A stretch of DNA of 64,000 bases. Origin: Pseudomonadota bacterium (GTDB lineage: Bacteria; Pseudomonadota; Gammaproteobacteria; Acidiferrobacterales; UBA6901). The notes under the pieces were generated by a model. That model made no database searches and was not told the DNA's origin. It saw nothing but the letters and a program-made list of their open reading frames with translations. Shown one piece after another: positions 24,897-32,809 of the stretch (the first letter of the stretch is position 1; each line of letters starts with the position of its first letter). Made by a program: the position numbers and the translations under genes. The stretch is from positions 124,001 through 188,000 of the forward strand of contig JAJYEX010000001.1 in assembly GCA_021785515.1 (NCBI GenBank). Reading direction: 5' to 3'.

Positions 24897-25361
24897 ATGA
24901 AACCCAGACACAAGAAACTTTTGCTCATAGTCAGCGGCGTGGCCGTGCTCACGGTAGCCTCGCTCCTGATCCTCAATGCGTTCCGCAACAATCTGGTGTT
25001 CTACTTCACGCCCACCCAGGTTTTCACGGGCAAGGCACCGATCCACACGGTATTCCGGGTGGGCGGTCTGGTGGAGAAAGGCAGCATCAAGAAAAGCGAC
25101 GGCGGCCTGACCGTGAATTTCGTGATCACCGATCTGAAGAAGAGCATCCCGGTGTACTACCACGGAATCCTGCCCGACCTTTTCCGGGCTGGCCAGGGCG
25201 TCGTATGCCAGGGCCGGCTGAATGCCCAAGGCCAGTTCATAGCCGACCAAGTCCTCGCCAAGCACAGCGCAACATACATGCCGCCGTCCGTCGCGCAGGA
25301 ACTCAAGCATAACGCTGCGACTGCGCAGGTTGACTCTACTCCGCACTCCTACAAGCCATGA
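24897..25361 (+). CDS. ccmE: Heme chaperone CcmE
   Basis: CcmE carries heme covalently in the periplasm and hands it to the CcmFH ligase. The 154-residue product has an N-terminal membrane anchor (KLLLIVSGVAVLTVASLLIL), an OB-fold domain with YFTPTQVFTGKAP, and the heme-binding His123 with Tyr127 in AKHSATYMPP. The ATG at 24897 gives the usual MKPRHKK start; an in-frame GTG at 24873 overlapping ccmD would add eight residues and cannot be excluded. It overlaps ccmG by four bases (ATGA). Confidence 0.94.
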   Translation: MKPRHKKLLLIVSGVAVLTVASLLILNAFRNNLVFYFTPTQVFTGKAPIHTVFRVGGLVEKGSIKKSDGGLTVNFVITDLKKSIPVYYHGILPDLFRAGQGVVCQGRLNAQGQFIADQVLAKHSATYMPPSVAQELKHNAATAQVDSTPHSYKP

Positions 25362-25888
25362 AGAAGTTTTTGATCCCGATCACCCTGTTTGTGGTGATCG
25401 GCGCGCTCCTTGCCTATGGACTGCGCCTTAATCCGCGAAGAATTCCATCTCCATTGATTGGCAAGCCACTGCCCCACTTCGATCTGCCTGTGCTCCAGGA
25501 TCCGGGCAAAACCGTAGACAATGCAGACCTGCGCGGCCACGTGGTGCTCATCAATCTCTGGGCATCCTGGTGCGTATCCTGCCGTGAGGAACACCCGCTG
25601 CTGGTGGCCCTGGCACATCAGCACGTGGTTCCGATCATAGGGGTAAGTTACAAGGACAAGCCGGCTGATGCGCTGGCTGAGCTCAAGGTAAGCGGCGATC
25701 CCTACACGGAAGACCTGCTGGACGCCAACGGGCAGACGGCGATCGATTGGGGGGTTTACGGAGTCCCGGAGACCTTTGTCCTCGATCGCAACGGCATCAT
25801 CCGCTACAAACAGATTGGACCCATCACCCCCGGAGCTTGGCGACGGACGCTGTTGCCGCTGATTCACGAGCTCCAGAGCCAATCCTAG
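25358..25888 (+). CDS. ccmG: Thiol:disulfide oxidoreductase CcmG (DsbE)
   Basis: CcmG is a membrane-anchored periplasmic thioredoxin-fold reductant that keeps apocytochrome or CcmH cysteines reduced. The 176-residue product has an N-terminal anchor (FLIPITLFVVIGALLAYGL), the active site WASWCVSCREEHP (C72, C75), a cis-Pro loop YGVPETFVLD and a C-terminal IRYKQIGPI stretch. It is the last gene of ccmABCDEG. Note that ccmF, which usually lies between ccmE and ccmG, is on the other strand downstream. Confidence 0.95.
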   Translation: MKKFLIPITLFVVIGALLAYGLRLNPRRIPSPLIGKPLPHFDLPVLQDPGKTVDNADLRGHVVLINLWASWCVSCREEHPLLVALAHQHVVPIIGVSYKDKPADALAELKVSGDPYTEDLLDANGQTAIDWGVYGVPETFVLDRNGIIRYKQIGPITPGAWRRTLLPLIHELQSQS

Positions 25889-25930
25889 CCTGGACCGGGC
25901 GGGGATTTGACCGGGGTGCGAGAGATTCAT

Positions 25931-25978
25931 CACCCGGCAAGCCCTGACGCCTCACCATTGAGGCTTTACCTGCCGGTG
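25931..25978. terminator. Structured region between converging ccm operons, possible bidirectional terminator
   Basis: An inner hairpin GCCTCA-CCAT-TGAGGC (25949-25964) is followed by TTT. It is nested in an outer imperfect stem of CACCCGGCA (25931-25939) with TGCCGGTG (25971-25978). It lies between the stops of ccmG (25888) and ccmI (26041). The T-run is short, so this is moderate evidence. Confidence 0.5.
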
Positions 25979-26040
25979 ACACGGTGCCGGCGCGGGGACC
26001 CCGGCCTACAACTCCGTCAGATGGACATGTAAGTGAACGA

Positions 26041-26955
26041 TTACTTTTGTTTCCCGCCTTCTGCCTGCTTCATCTGAGCCTGCACAACCGCGATGCCGTG
26101 TATCAGGGCACGATGCGCCGGATTGTCGCCCGGAATTAGGGCCGCCAGCTGCTTCCAATAGACGATGGTCCTGGCCGGATCATTGTTATGGTAGGCAGCA
26201 AGGCCTAGGAACCAGAGCGCATCGGGATTATCCGGCTGCAGCCTGTGCAACCGGCTGTAGAGGGAAAAAACCAGTCCGCTGGTCTTCGCCGGATCATTTG
26301 TGAATTTGGCCCAGGCGTAGTCGGACACGATTTCCGCGTTCCCCGGAGCCAGCCGGTAAGCCCTGGCATAGGCCCTGAAGGCATCATCCTTGCGACCGAG
26401 AATGAAATAAGAGTGGCCCAGTTGCGCCCAGCCGACCGCGTCATTCGGTTGCCGGATGAGCTGCCGGTGAAGCTTCTCGACCATGGCCAGCACCATGGGA
26501 GGCACATCACCCTGCGCCTGCTTCGTCCCATCCGCGATGCTGAGCATCCCTTCGAGCGTTGCGCGGTTCGTGAGGGTATAGATTCCCACCGCGGCGGCCG
26601 GCACCAAAATACCCAGCACCACGATGGTTCCCAGCCAAAGCCGGCGCGGGCCTTCGGTGGCCTTCCCGCCGGCCGGGCCGGCCGGCAGCTGTTCCAGCTG
26701 CCGGAGCACGGCCGCGAGCTCTGCCGAAACCCGCAGTTCCTCGTCCCGCGCTATCTGGGCGTCCATCCCCTTGTCCACACGCTCCGCGTCAATCTCGTTG
26801 AGCTGGGCCACAAGCCGCTCGCGCACCAGCTCAAGCTCGTGCCGCGGCGTGCCGGGCAATTCACGTGCCGCGCGCCGTAGCGGGCGCGCAACGAACCAGA
26901 CCGTGCCGGCAACTAACAGCAGCGCGGCTGAGAGCAGTATCCAGATCCAGAGCAT
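26041..26955 (-). CDS. ccmI: Cytochrome c biogenesis TPR protein CcmI
   Basis: CcmI chaperones apocytochrome c to the CcmFH ligase. The 304-residue product has an N-terminal transmembrane segment (LWIWILLSAALLLVAGTVWFVARPL), a cytoplasmic loop rich in Arg/Glu with VAQLNEIDAERVDKGMDAQIARDEEL, a second membrane segment (LGTIVVLGILVPAAAVGIYTLT) and a periplasmic TPR region (about 150-290, with VGWAQLGHSYFILGRKDDAFRAYARAYRLAPGN). It is the third gene of ccmFHI, with a three-base gap after ccmH. Confidence 0.93.
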   Translation of the reverse strand: MLWIWILLSAALLLVAGTVWFVARPLRRAARELPGTPRHELELVRERLVAQLNEIDAERVDKGMDAQIARDEELRVSAELAAVLRQLEQLPAGPAGGKATEGPRRLWLGTIVVLGILVPAAAVGIYTLTNRATLEGMLSIADGTKQAQGDVPPMVLAMVEKLHRQLIRQPNDAVGWAQLGHSYFILGRKDDAFRAYARAYRLAPGNAEIVSDYAWAKFTNDPAKTSGLVFSLYSRLHRLQPDNPDALWFLGLAAYHNNDPARTIVYWKQLAALIPGDNPAHRALIHGIAVVQAQMKQAEGGKQK

Positions 26956-26958
26956 GAC

Positions 26959-27438
26959 TTAATCCTGTTGACGGGCGGCGCGCACGCGCGCCAGGTCTTC
27001 CTCGGTGAGTTGCGGCGGGGGTGGCTCGGTCGCCCGGCTGTGACGACGGATAACCAGCCAGCCGGAGGTGGCCAGCACCGCCAGCAGGAACAGCGGCAAT
27101 ACCCAGACGATCGTGCCCACGAGATCAAACCGGGGCTTCAGCAGTATGTAATCGCCATAGCGCGACACAAAGAAGGCAACTATCTGCTTGCGCGACTTGC
27201 CGGCAACCAGCTGCTGGCGTATCAGCGTGCGCATATCCTTGGCAATGCCGGCCTTGGAATCGGCCACCGACTCATTCTGGCAGACCGTACAGCGCAGCGT
27301 GCGGGCGATACTCAGCTCCCGGCGAGTGAGTGCACTCTCATGCACTACCGGACCACCGGCCGCAGGCGGTGCAGCCCCGAAAGCCGGCACCAGCAACATC
27401 AGAAGTCCCAAGGCCAACAACATCCGACGCATCGTCAT
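26959..27438 (-). CDS. ccmH: Cytochrome c maturation protein CcmH
   Basis: CcmH is a periplasmic membrane-anchored thiol-disulfide component of the heme ligase. The 159-residue product has a signal sequence (MLLALGLLMLLVPAFGAAP), the active motif LRCTVCQNESVADSKA (C50, C53), the three-helix fold stretch RQQLVAGKSRKQIVAFFVSRYGDYILLKP and a C-terminal membrane segment (VLPLFLLAVLATSGWLVI). ATG 27438 (or 27432) fits; a longer frame to 27489 would overlap ccmF and add Arg/Pro-rich residues before the signal. It starts 10 bases after ccmF ends. Confidence 0.93.
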   Translation of the reverse strand: MTMRRMLLALGLLMLLVPAFGAAPPAAGGPVVHESALTRRELSIARTLRCTVCQNESVADSKAGIAKDMRTLIRQQLVAGKSRKQIVAFFVSRYGDYILLKPRFDLVGTIVWVLPLFLLAVLATSGWLVIRRHSRATEPPPPQLTEEDLARVRAARQQD

Positions 27439-27448
27439 GGCACCGGAC

Positions 27449-29470
27449 CTACTTGGCGTAGGCCGACGCGGCCTCAGGGGCCGTGGCACGCGCAGCGCGT
27501 CGCACCCTGTGGCTCAGGGTGAAACCCAGTCCGAACACCATGGTCAACCCACCCATCCACAGGAAAGCGACCAACGGGTTGATAAAGACCTGGATGAGGT
27601 AGTGCGTGGTGCCGTTTTTCCCGGGAACCGGACTGCCCATCACAACGTAGACATCGCGCAGCAAATTGGAATTTACCGAGGCAACGGTGGTGGTCATCTG
27701 CTGCGGACCATAGTCCCGGCGTTCCGGCCGGAGCACAAAACCATGATCCAGCGAGGTCAGTTTTCCCTGCAAGGCAGTGTAGTTCGGCCCCTTGAGATCA
27801 TGCACGCCGTCGAACTGCAGGCGCTGCGCCCCGATCTTGACCACATCGCCCGGGGCCATAACGACCGATTTTTCGACCCGGAACATGCCGGTACCTACGA
27901 TGCCGACTGCAACCATCAGGATGCCCAGATGCACGATCATTCCGCCATAGTGACGCCGGTTACCGAACACGGTACGCCATGTTGCCACCACGACATTTTC
28001 CGAGATGTGTTGGGCGCGACGCTGCTGGACCGCACGCGCCAGATCCACGATCAGGGTGCCGAGGACAAAGCCCACCAGTCCGACGGCCACCGGTCCGGTC
28101 CAGTATACCGGCCACGCCAGCACCGCCATCACGACACCTGCGCTCAGGCCCAGGATGGCCGGAAACAGCACGCGCGCGCGCAGCCGGATCATATTGGCCT
28201 TGCGCCAGGGAACAAGGGGACCGACCGCCATCAGCAGCAGCATGACAAAGAATATGGGCATCATCACGGCATTGAAATACGGCGGACCGACCGTGATGCG
28301 CGATCCATTCAGGGCATTGATCGCCAGCGGGTACAGCGTCCCCAGCAGAACGCAGGCCGCGGCCGTTGTGAACACGACGTTATTCCAGACGAACAGCGAT
28401 TCCCGCGACATGGGCGACGCTAACGTCTCCTCCGCCTCCTGAAAACGGCCGCGGGCAAGAAAAATGCCGAAGGATATCGCCAGCGTGACCGTCATGAATG
28501 CCAGGATATAAGACCCCTGCCCCGGGCTGACAGTAAAGGCGTGCACCGAAGACAACACGCCGGAACGGACCAGAAAGGTCCCCAGCAGAGACAGCGAAAA
28601 CGTGGTGATTACCAGAAAGATGTTCCAGGTGTGAAGCATCCGGCGCCGCTCCTGGACCGTAATTGAATGAATCAGTGCCGTTCCCACCAGCCAGGGCATG
28701 AACGACGCATTTTCAACCGGATCCCAGGCCCAGTACCCGCCCCATCCCAGGACGTAATATGACCACCACGCCCCGAGCACGATACCCAGTGTCAGAAATC
28801 CCCAGGCAATCAGCGCCCAACGGCGGATCAGGCCGATCCACAGCTCACTCTTCCATCGGGTGATCAGCGCCGCCATGGCAAACGCGAATGGCACCGAGAA
28901 TCCGACGTAACCCATGTAGAGCATGGGCGGGTGCATCACCATTCCCGGATTCTGAAGCAACGGATCCAGATCGGCGCCCTGCAAGGGTACCGGAAACAAC
29001 CGCACGAAGGGGCTCGACAGAAACAGGGACAGTCCAAAAAAACCGGCGACGAGCCATCCCTGAACCGCCAGGATCACCGGGAGACGTTCTGGATAGCGCG
29101 TCTGCCCGTCGAATGCCAGCACCATGGTAAACAGGGTGAGAATCCATATCCAGAGGTACAGCGAACCGCGGTGCCCGCCCCACAGCGCCGCCACCTTGTA
29201 GAACAGCGGCATGTGCGTATTCGAGTGGCTCGCCACGACCAGCACCGAGAAGTTGTTGGTCAGAAACGAGTAGATGATTGTCGCCCCGCCGATGCTGGTG
29301 AGCACGAACACCGCTACCGCCAGATTACCGGTCAGACTTGCCAACTGAGGACGGTGCAGACCCCGCGCTACTATCGGAGTCAGGCCCTGCACGATGGCCA
29401 GGACGAAGGCCAGGATGGCGGCAAAATGCCCGAGTTCAATCAGATTGAGGGACAAAGCATTAGGAGACAT
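27449..29470 (-). CDS. ccmF: Heme lyase subunit CcmF
   Basis: CcmF is the core of the cytochrome c heme ligase. The 673-residue product has about 14-15 membrane segments and the WWD-type motif WGGYWAWDPVENASFMPW (243-260), in which Tyr replaces the second Trp of the common WGGWW. Heme-coordinating regions such as HPPMLYMGYVG (180-190) and SHSNTHMPLFYKVAALWGGHRGS (81-103) are present. Length fits the family (about 650). It is the first gene of the minus-strand operon ccmFHI. Confidence 0.96.
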   Translation of the reverse strand: MSPNALSLNLIELGHFAAILAFVLAIVQGLTPIVARGLHRPQLASLTGNLAVAVFVLTSIGGATIIYSFLTNNFSVLVVASHSNTHMPLFYKVAALWGGHRGSLYLWIWILTLFTMVLAFDGQTRYPERLPVILAVQGWLVAGFFGLSLFLSSPFVRLFPVPLQGADLDPLLQNPGMVMHPPMLYMGYVGFSVPFAFAMAALITRWKSELWIGLIRRWALIAWGFLTLGIVLGAWWSYYVLGWGGYWAWDPVENASFMPWLVGTALIHSITVQERRRMLHTWNIFLVITTFSLSLLGTFLVRSGVLSSVHAFTVSPGQGSYILAFMTVTLAISFGIFLARGRFQEAEETLASPMSRESLFVWNNVVFTTAAACVLLGTLYPLAINALNGSRITVGPPYFNAVMMPIFFVMLLLMAVGPLVPWRKANMIRLRARVLFPAILGLSAGVVMAVLAWPVYWTGPVAVGLVGFVLGTLIVDLARAVQQRRAQHISENVVVATWRTVFGNRRHYGGMIVHLGILMVAVGIVGTGMFRVEKSVVMAPGDVVKIGAQRLQFDGVHDLKGPNYTALQGKLTSLDHGFVLRPERRDYGPQQMTTTVASVNSNLLRDVYVVMGSPVPGKNGTTHYLIQVFINPLVAFLWMGGLTMVFGLGFTLSHRVRRAARATAPEAASAYAK

Positions 29471-29941
29471 TCTAGGAGCACCAATACCCGTCGATACGAA
29501 GAGATTTCCGAGACACGGTCGAACGCTGGATGCGGCGACTGCGTAGTCTACGCCCTACCCGCCGGCAGAACAAACCGTTACCATTACGCCCCGGAGCTGT
29601 GCGCTCCGCGGCGCGCTTGGCCCTGCTTCGGGGCATTCGCGACTCGGAGAGAATCCGCCGAGTTCGCGATAAGGGATAGACAGGCGAGGTTGTGCACAGT
29701 TCCTGTGGATAAATGTGTGGGCAAGCTGGGAATTCCAATTCAAGTTTCCGGTTATTTCCATATTTCAGCTGAATTGAACATTTTTTAAACAGCAACAAAT
29801 TCCATATTAAACAATGACATATAATTTAGCTAATATTGACCCAAAGCACTTAGTCTCTGTCGCAGAAAGATTTTTTTGGTCTGTGCAAAATCCGTCCGCG
29901 ACGGTACCCCGCCAGTTATCGCGACCTGACAGGATCCACCC
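29471..29941. other. Intergenic region with DnaA-box-like site and AT-rich tract
   Basis: This 470-base stretch lies between divergent ccmF and the RDD gene. It holds a perfect DnaA-box sequence TGTGGATAA (29704-29712), a nearby TGTGCACAG, and an AT-rich tract from about 29745 to 29850 that stands out in this GC-rich window. Minus-strand frame 29472-29798 is basic and motif-free, and I do not call it a gene. The tract may hold promoters for the flanking genes. Confidence 0.5.
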
Positions 29942-30415
29942 ATGACAACACCGATTCCCGCGCCTGAGACTGCGGGTCTTCTCCGGCGGCTGGCTGCCAT
30001 CGTCTATGACGTCATGGTGTTTATCGCGGTGCTGCTGCTGGCCACCATACCGTTCGTGCTGGTAGCCGGGGGAGCGCCGACAAACCGCGGTGGCCAGCTC
30101 GCTTACCAGTTCTATGTGTTGCTGATCGGCTTCCTGTTTTTTGGATGGTTCTGGGTCCATGGCGGTCAGACCCTCGGAATGCGTGCCTGGCGACTGCGCC
30201 TGGTCGACCGGACCGGCACAGCGATCACCTGGCGGCAGGCTCTGCTCCATTTCCTGGGAGCCATCCTGTCGTGGGCCGTATTCGGCGCCGGCTATCTCTG
30301 GATCCTGGTCGATCGCGACAGACTTTCCTGGCACGACCGCCTGTCCGGGACACGGGTGATTGTGATTCCGAAAATCCGGCGCGCCCCTGCGGCTAGCCGA
30401 CCCTCTGCAACATGA
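29942..30415 (+). CDS. RDD-family membrane protein
   Basis: The 157-residue product matches the RDD pattern: GLLRRLAAIVYDVMVFIAVLLLATIPF near the N-terminus (conserved R and D), a second segment YQFYVLLIGFLFFGWFWVHGGQTLGMRAWRLRLVD, and a third segment AILSWAVFGAGYLWILVDRDRLSWHDRLSGTRVI, with the conserved WHD.LSGT. The function of RDD proteins is poorly known; some act as sodium/proton antiporters. Its 3' end overlaps the end of the convergent lptG by 23 bases. Confidence 0.9.
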   Translation: MTTPIPAPETAGLLRRLAAIVYDVMVFIAVLLLATIPFVLVAGGAPTNRGGQLAYQFYVLLIGFLFFGWFWVHGGQTLGMRAWRLRLVDRTGTAITWRQALLHFLGAILSWAVFGAGYLWILVDRDRLSWHDRLSGTRVIVIPKIRRAPAASRPSAT

Positions 30416-31457
30416 CCAGCGCAATCCCCAGAAACAGGGCCACCGGCAGCACGCTCCCGAGGGCCGGAGGCAGACCGTACAATAATCCGAAATACCCGAA
30501 CCCGCGACTGAGGATGTAGAACGCGGCACCCATCCCGAAGCCGATCATCAGGCGCCCGCCCACTCCGCTGCTGCGCAGATGGGTGAAAACGAAGGGGATT
30601 GCCAGTATCACCATTACGGCCGTGGCAAATGGAGAAACCACCTTGTTCCAGAATGCCAGCTCGTAGCGGCCGGTGTTCTGCTTGTTCTCCTTCAGATGCT
30701 GGATATAGCTGTAGAGGTGCCAGATCGACAGGCCTTCCGGCTTAACCGCGAAAACTGCCAGGGTGCTGGGCTTTGGCGCAGCCGACCAGACCTCGGACTC
30801 CAGGTTGCGCGTCTGGACCCGGTCGTTCTGGATCCAGCTCTGGCGCACGTCGGCCAGGTGCCAGTGGTGGTTCACATAGCGGCCGCTGGCCGCGTAAGTC
30901 TGCAATCGCAGATGGTCGTTGTCACCGAACTCGTAGATGTTGACCCTGAGAACACTCAAATCAGGCAGCACCTCGCCGATATGGACAAAATACGGCCCAT
31001 CCCGCATCCACAGACCATAGTTCTTTTCCTGTTCAACGCCCTGGTGCAGCGCCTGGGAACGTCCCCGTTCTGCCATGTTCTCGGTCACCGGCGCAATCAC
31101 CTCCCCGAGGATCAGCGCAAGCACCGCGAATACCATCCCAACCTTCATTGCAGCGCCGGCGATCTGCAGGATCGAAACGCCGGCGGCACGCATGGCAATG
31201 AGCTCCGAATCCACCGCCAGCGACGACAGGCCTAGCGTGGTTCCTAGCAGTGCCGTCATGGGGAACAGCCGGTACATTTCCCAGGGCATGCGCAGCAGTA
31301 CGTAGGTAATGACCTCCGTCATTCCGAAACTGCCCTTGCCGTAGTCACCCAGCGCGTCGGCAAGCTTGAAGAACATGAACAGCGCCATCAGCACCACAAA
31401 CACCAGAAGCGTGCTGGTCGCGATGGTCCGGGCGATATGCCGCTCAAGTATCTTCAT
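30393..31457 (-). CDS. lptG: LPS export permease LptG
   Basis: LptG with LptF forms the transmembrane part of the LptB2FG transporter that extracts LPS from the inner membrane. The 354-residue product opens MKILERHIARTIATSTLLVFVVLMALFMFFKLADALGDYG, has the conserved LLRMPWEMYRLFPMTALLGTTLGLSSLA, a large periplasmic jellyroll domain (about 130-270) and three C-terminal membrane segments. It follows lptF by seven bases in the standard order. Its last codons overlap the RDD gene on the other strand. Confidence 0.95.
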   Translation of the reverse strand: MKILERHIARTIATSTLLVFVVLMALFMFFKLADALGDYGKGSFGMTEVITYVLLRMPWEMYRLFPMTALLGTTLGLSSLAVDSELIAMRAAGVSILQIAGAAMKVGMVFAVLALILGEVIAPVTENMAERGRSQALHQGVEQEKNYGLWMRDGPYFVHIGEVLPDLSVLRVNIYEFGDNDHLRLQTYAASGRYVNHHWHLADVRQSWIQNDRVQTRNLESEVWSAAPKPSTLAVFAVKPEGLSIWHLYSYIQHLKENKQNTGRYELAFWNKVVSPFATAVMVILAIPFVFTHLRSSGVGGRLMIGFGMGAAFYILSRGFGYFGLLYGLPPALGSVLPVALFLGIALVMLQRVG

Positions 31458-31464
31458 GACCGGG

Positions 31465-32556
31465 CTAGCGCAGAATCCGCGGACGCGGCAGCAACGGTCG
31501 ATTGGCCGACCGCCGCATCAGCAGATAGATGGCGAGAACGGCAAAGATGCCATGGACCCACCACAGCCCCACCGCCGATGACACACGACCGCTCTTGATC
31601 AGCGCATCTCCCACCGCAAGCAAATTGGCATAGACGAAATATACCAGTATCGCACCGAACAGGCCGGTATAGCGGCCACGGCGCGGATTGGTATACGCGA
31701 AAGCCACTGCGATGAACGCCAGGATGAACAGCGTGACCGGTTTGGCGATCCGCCAGTGCAGCTCGGAAACCGCGTTCGGGTTTTTCGTGTGCAGCAGCTG
31801 GTGCAATGACATCGCATCGAACTGTGTCGGCAATGGCGGCGCCACCCGCGGCACAATCCGCACAATATAGGTCTGGAACTGAAGGATGCGGTAATCAGCC
31901 TTGCCGGGGTAGCCCTCATAGCGGGTGCCGTTGTCCAGCACCAGGTACTGGTCTCCGGTAGTCCGGTCCCAGTAGTAGTGGCCTGTCTTGGCGAACAGCA
32001 CGCCCTGCTTTCCGAGCTGCTCATTATTCACAAAGACATCACGCAAGCTGGATTTGGCACGGTCTATCCCGCCGACGTAAAAAAAGCCGCCGCCCTTCAC
32101 CTGGTTGAAGGTGCCCGGAATGATTCCGCTGACCTCATAGTGATCGTTGTTGGCACTCTGGGCCTTGTGGATCAGGCCGGCGGCCAGCGGCTCCAGATAG
32201 AATGAAAAGAGCCCCACAACGAGCGCGAAAGCGGCCGCAACCAGCGCGATCGGGCGCACAAAATGACCTATCCCCAGACCGCAGGCGGCAAGTACCGTCA
32301 TCTCGTTATCCCGGTACCAGCGACCAAGCGCCAGAAGTATGCCGATGAACACGGACAGCGGCAGCATCAGCGCGATCGTTTTTACCGTCTCCAGTCCAAG
32401 CAGCGTAAACAGGATGGTCACCGGCACATCGCCCAAGGCCGCTTTCGCCAGACCGTTGACCAGGCTGATTACCAGAAAAAGCACCAGGAAAATGATCGAT
32501 ACCGCGAGGCTCGACTGGAATGTGTCGCGCATGAGCGCGCGGTCAATGATCAGCAT
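31465..32556 (-). CDS. lptF: LPS export permease LptF
   Basis: The 363-residue product is the LptG partner. It begins MLIIDRALMRDTFQSSLAVSIIFLVLFL and has ALGDVPVTILFTLLGLETVKTIALMLPLSVFIGILLALGRWYRDNEMTVLAACG, the typical coupling-helix region. A periplasmic domain follows, then C-terminal membrane segments. I chose ATG 32556 because the longer frame to 32637 adds Cys/Ser/Pro-rich sequence unlike the family. Divergent from pepA, as in E. coli. Confidence 0.94.
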   Translation of the reverse strand: MLIIDRALMRDTFQSSLAVSIIFLVLFLVISLVNGLAKAALGDVPVTILFTLLGLETVKTIALMLPLSVFIGILLALGRWYRDNEMTVLAACGLGIGHFVRPIALVAAAFALVVGLFSFYLEPLAAGLIHKAQSANNDHYEVSGIIPGTFNQVKGGGFFYVGGIDRAKSSLRDVFVNNEQLGKQGVLFAKTGHYYWDRTTGDQYLVLDNGTRYEGYPGKADYRILQFQTYIVRIVPRVAPPLPTQFDAMSLHQLLHTKNPNAVSELHWRIAKPVTLFILAFIAVAFAYTNPRRGRYTGLFGAILVYFVYANLLAVGDALIKSGRVSSAVGLWWVHGIFAVLAIYLLMRRSANRPLLPRPRILR

Positions 32557-32809
32557 GTCTGACGGGCCACCGGATACGGTCGGGCAGGTACATGACGACA
32601 CACCGCCGCGACGGGAATTCCGGAGAATCCCGCACATCGGTGGAGGGAGACTGCCCTGGCGATGATTCGCCTATCCATTACAAACCTAAGTGTCCCCTTT
32701 CTGTCTGCTCTTCACGAGTGGCGGCCCGACTCCGCCCCGGGGATGTGCTTGTGCCGGAAAATATACCATAATCGACGCGCGCACAGACTCAACCAATCCC
32801 GAGGTGTCC

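Noticed and set aside
29704-29712. Chromosomal replication origin
   Set aside because: A single perfect DnaA box plus an AT-rich tract is insufficient, and no dnaA, dnaN or gidA lies nearby.
29472-29798. 108-codon minus-strand frame upstream of ccmF
   Set aside because: Strongly basic, no motif, and occupies a divergent promoter region.
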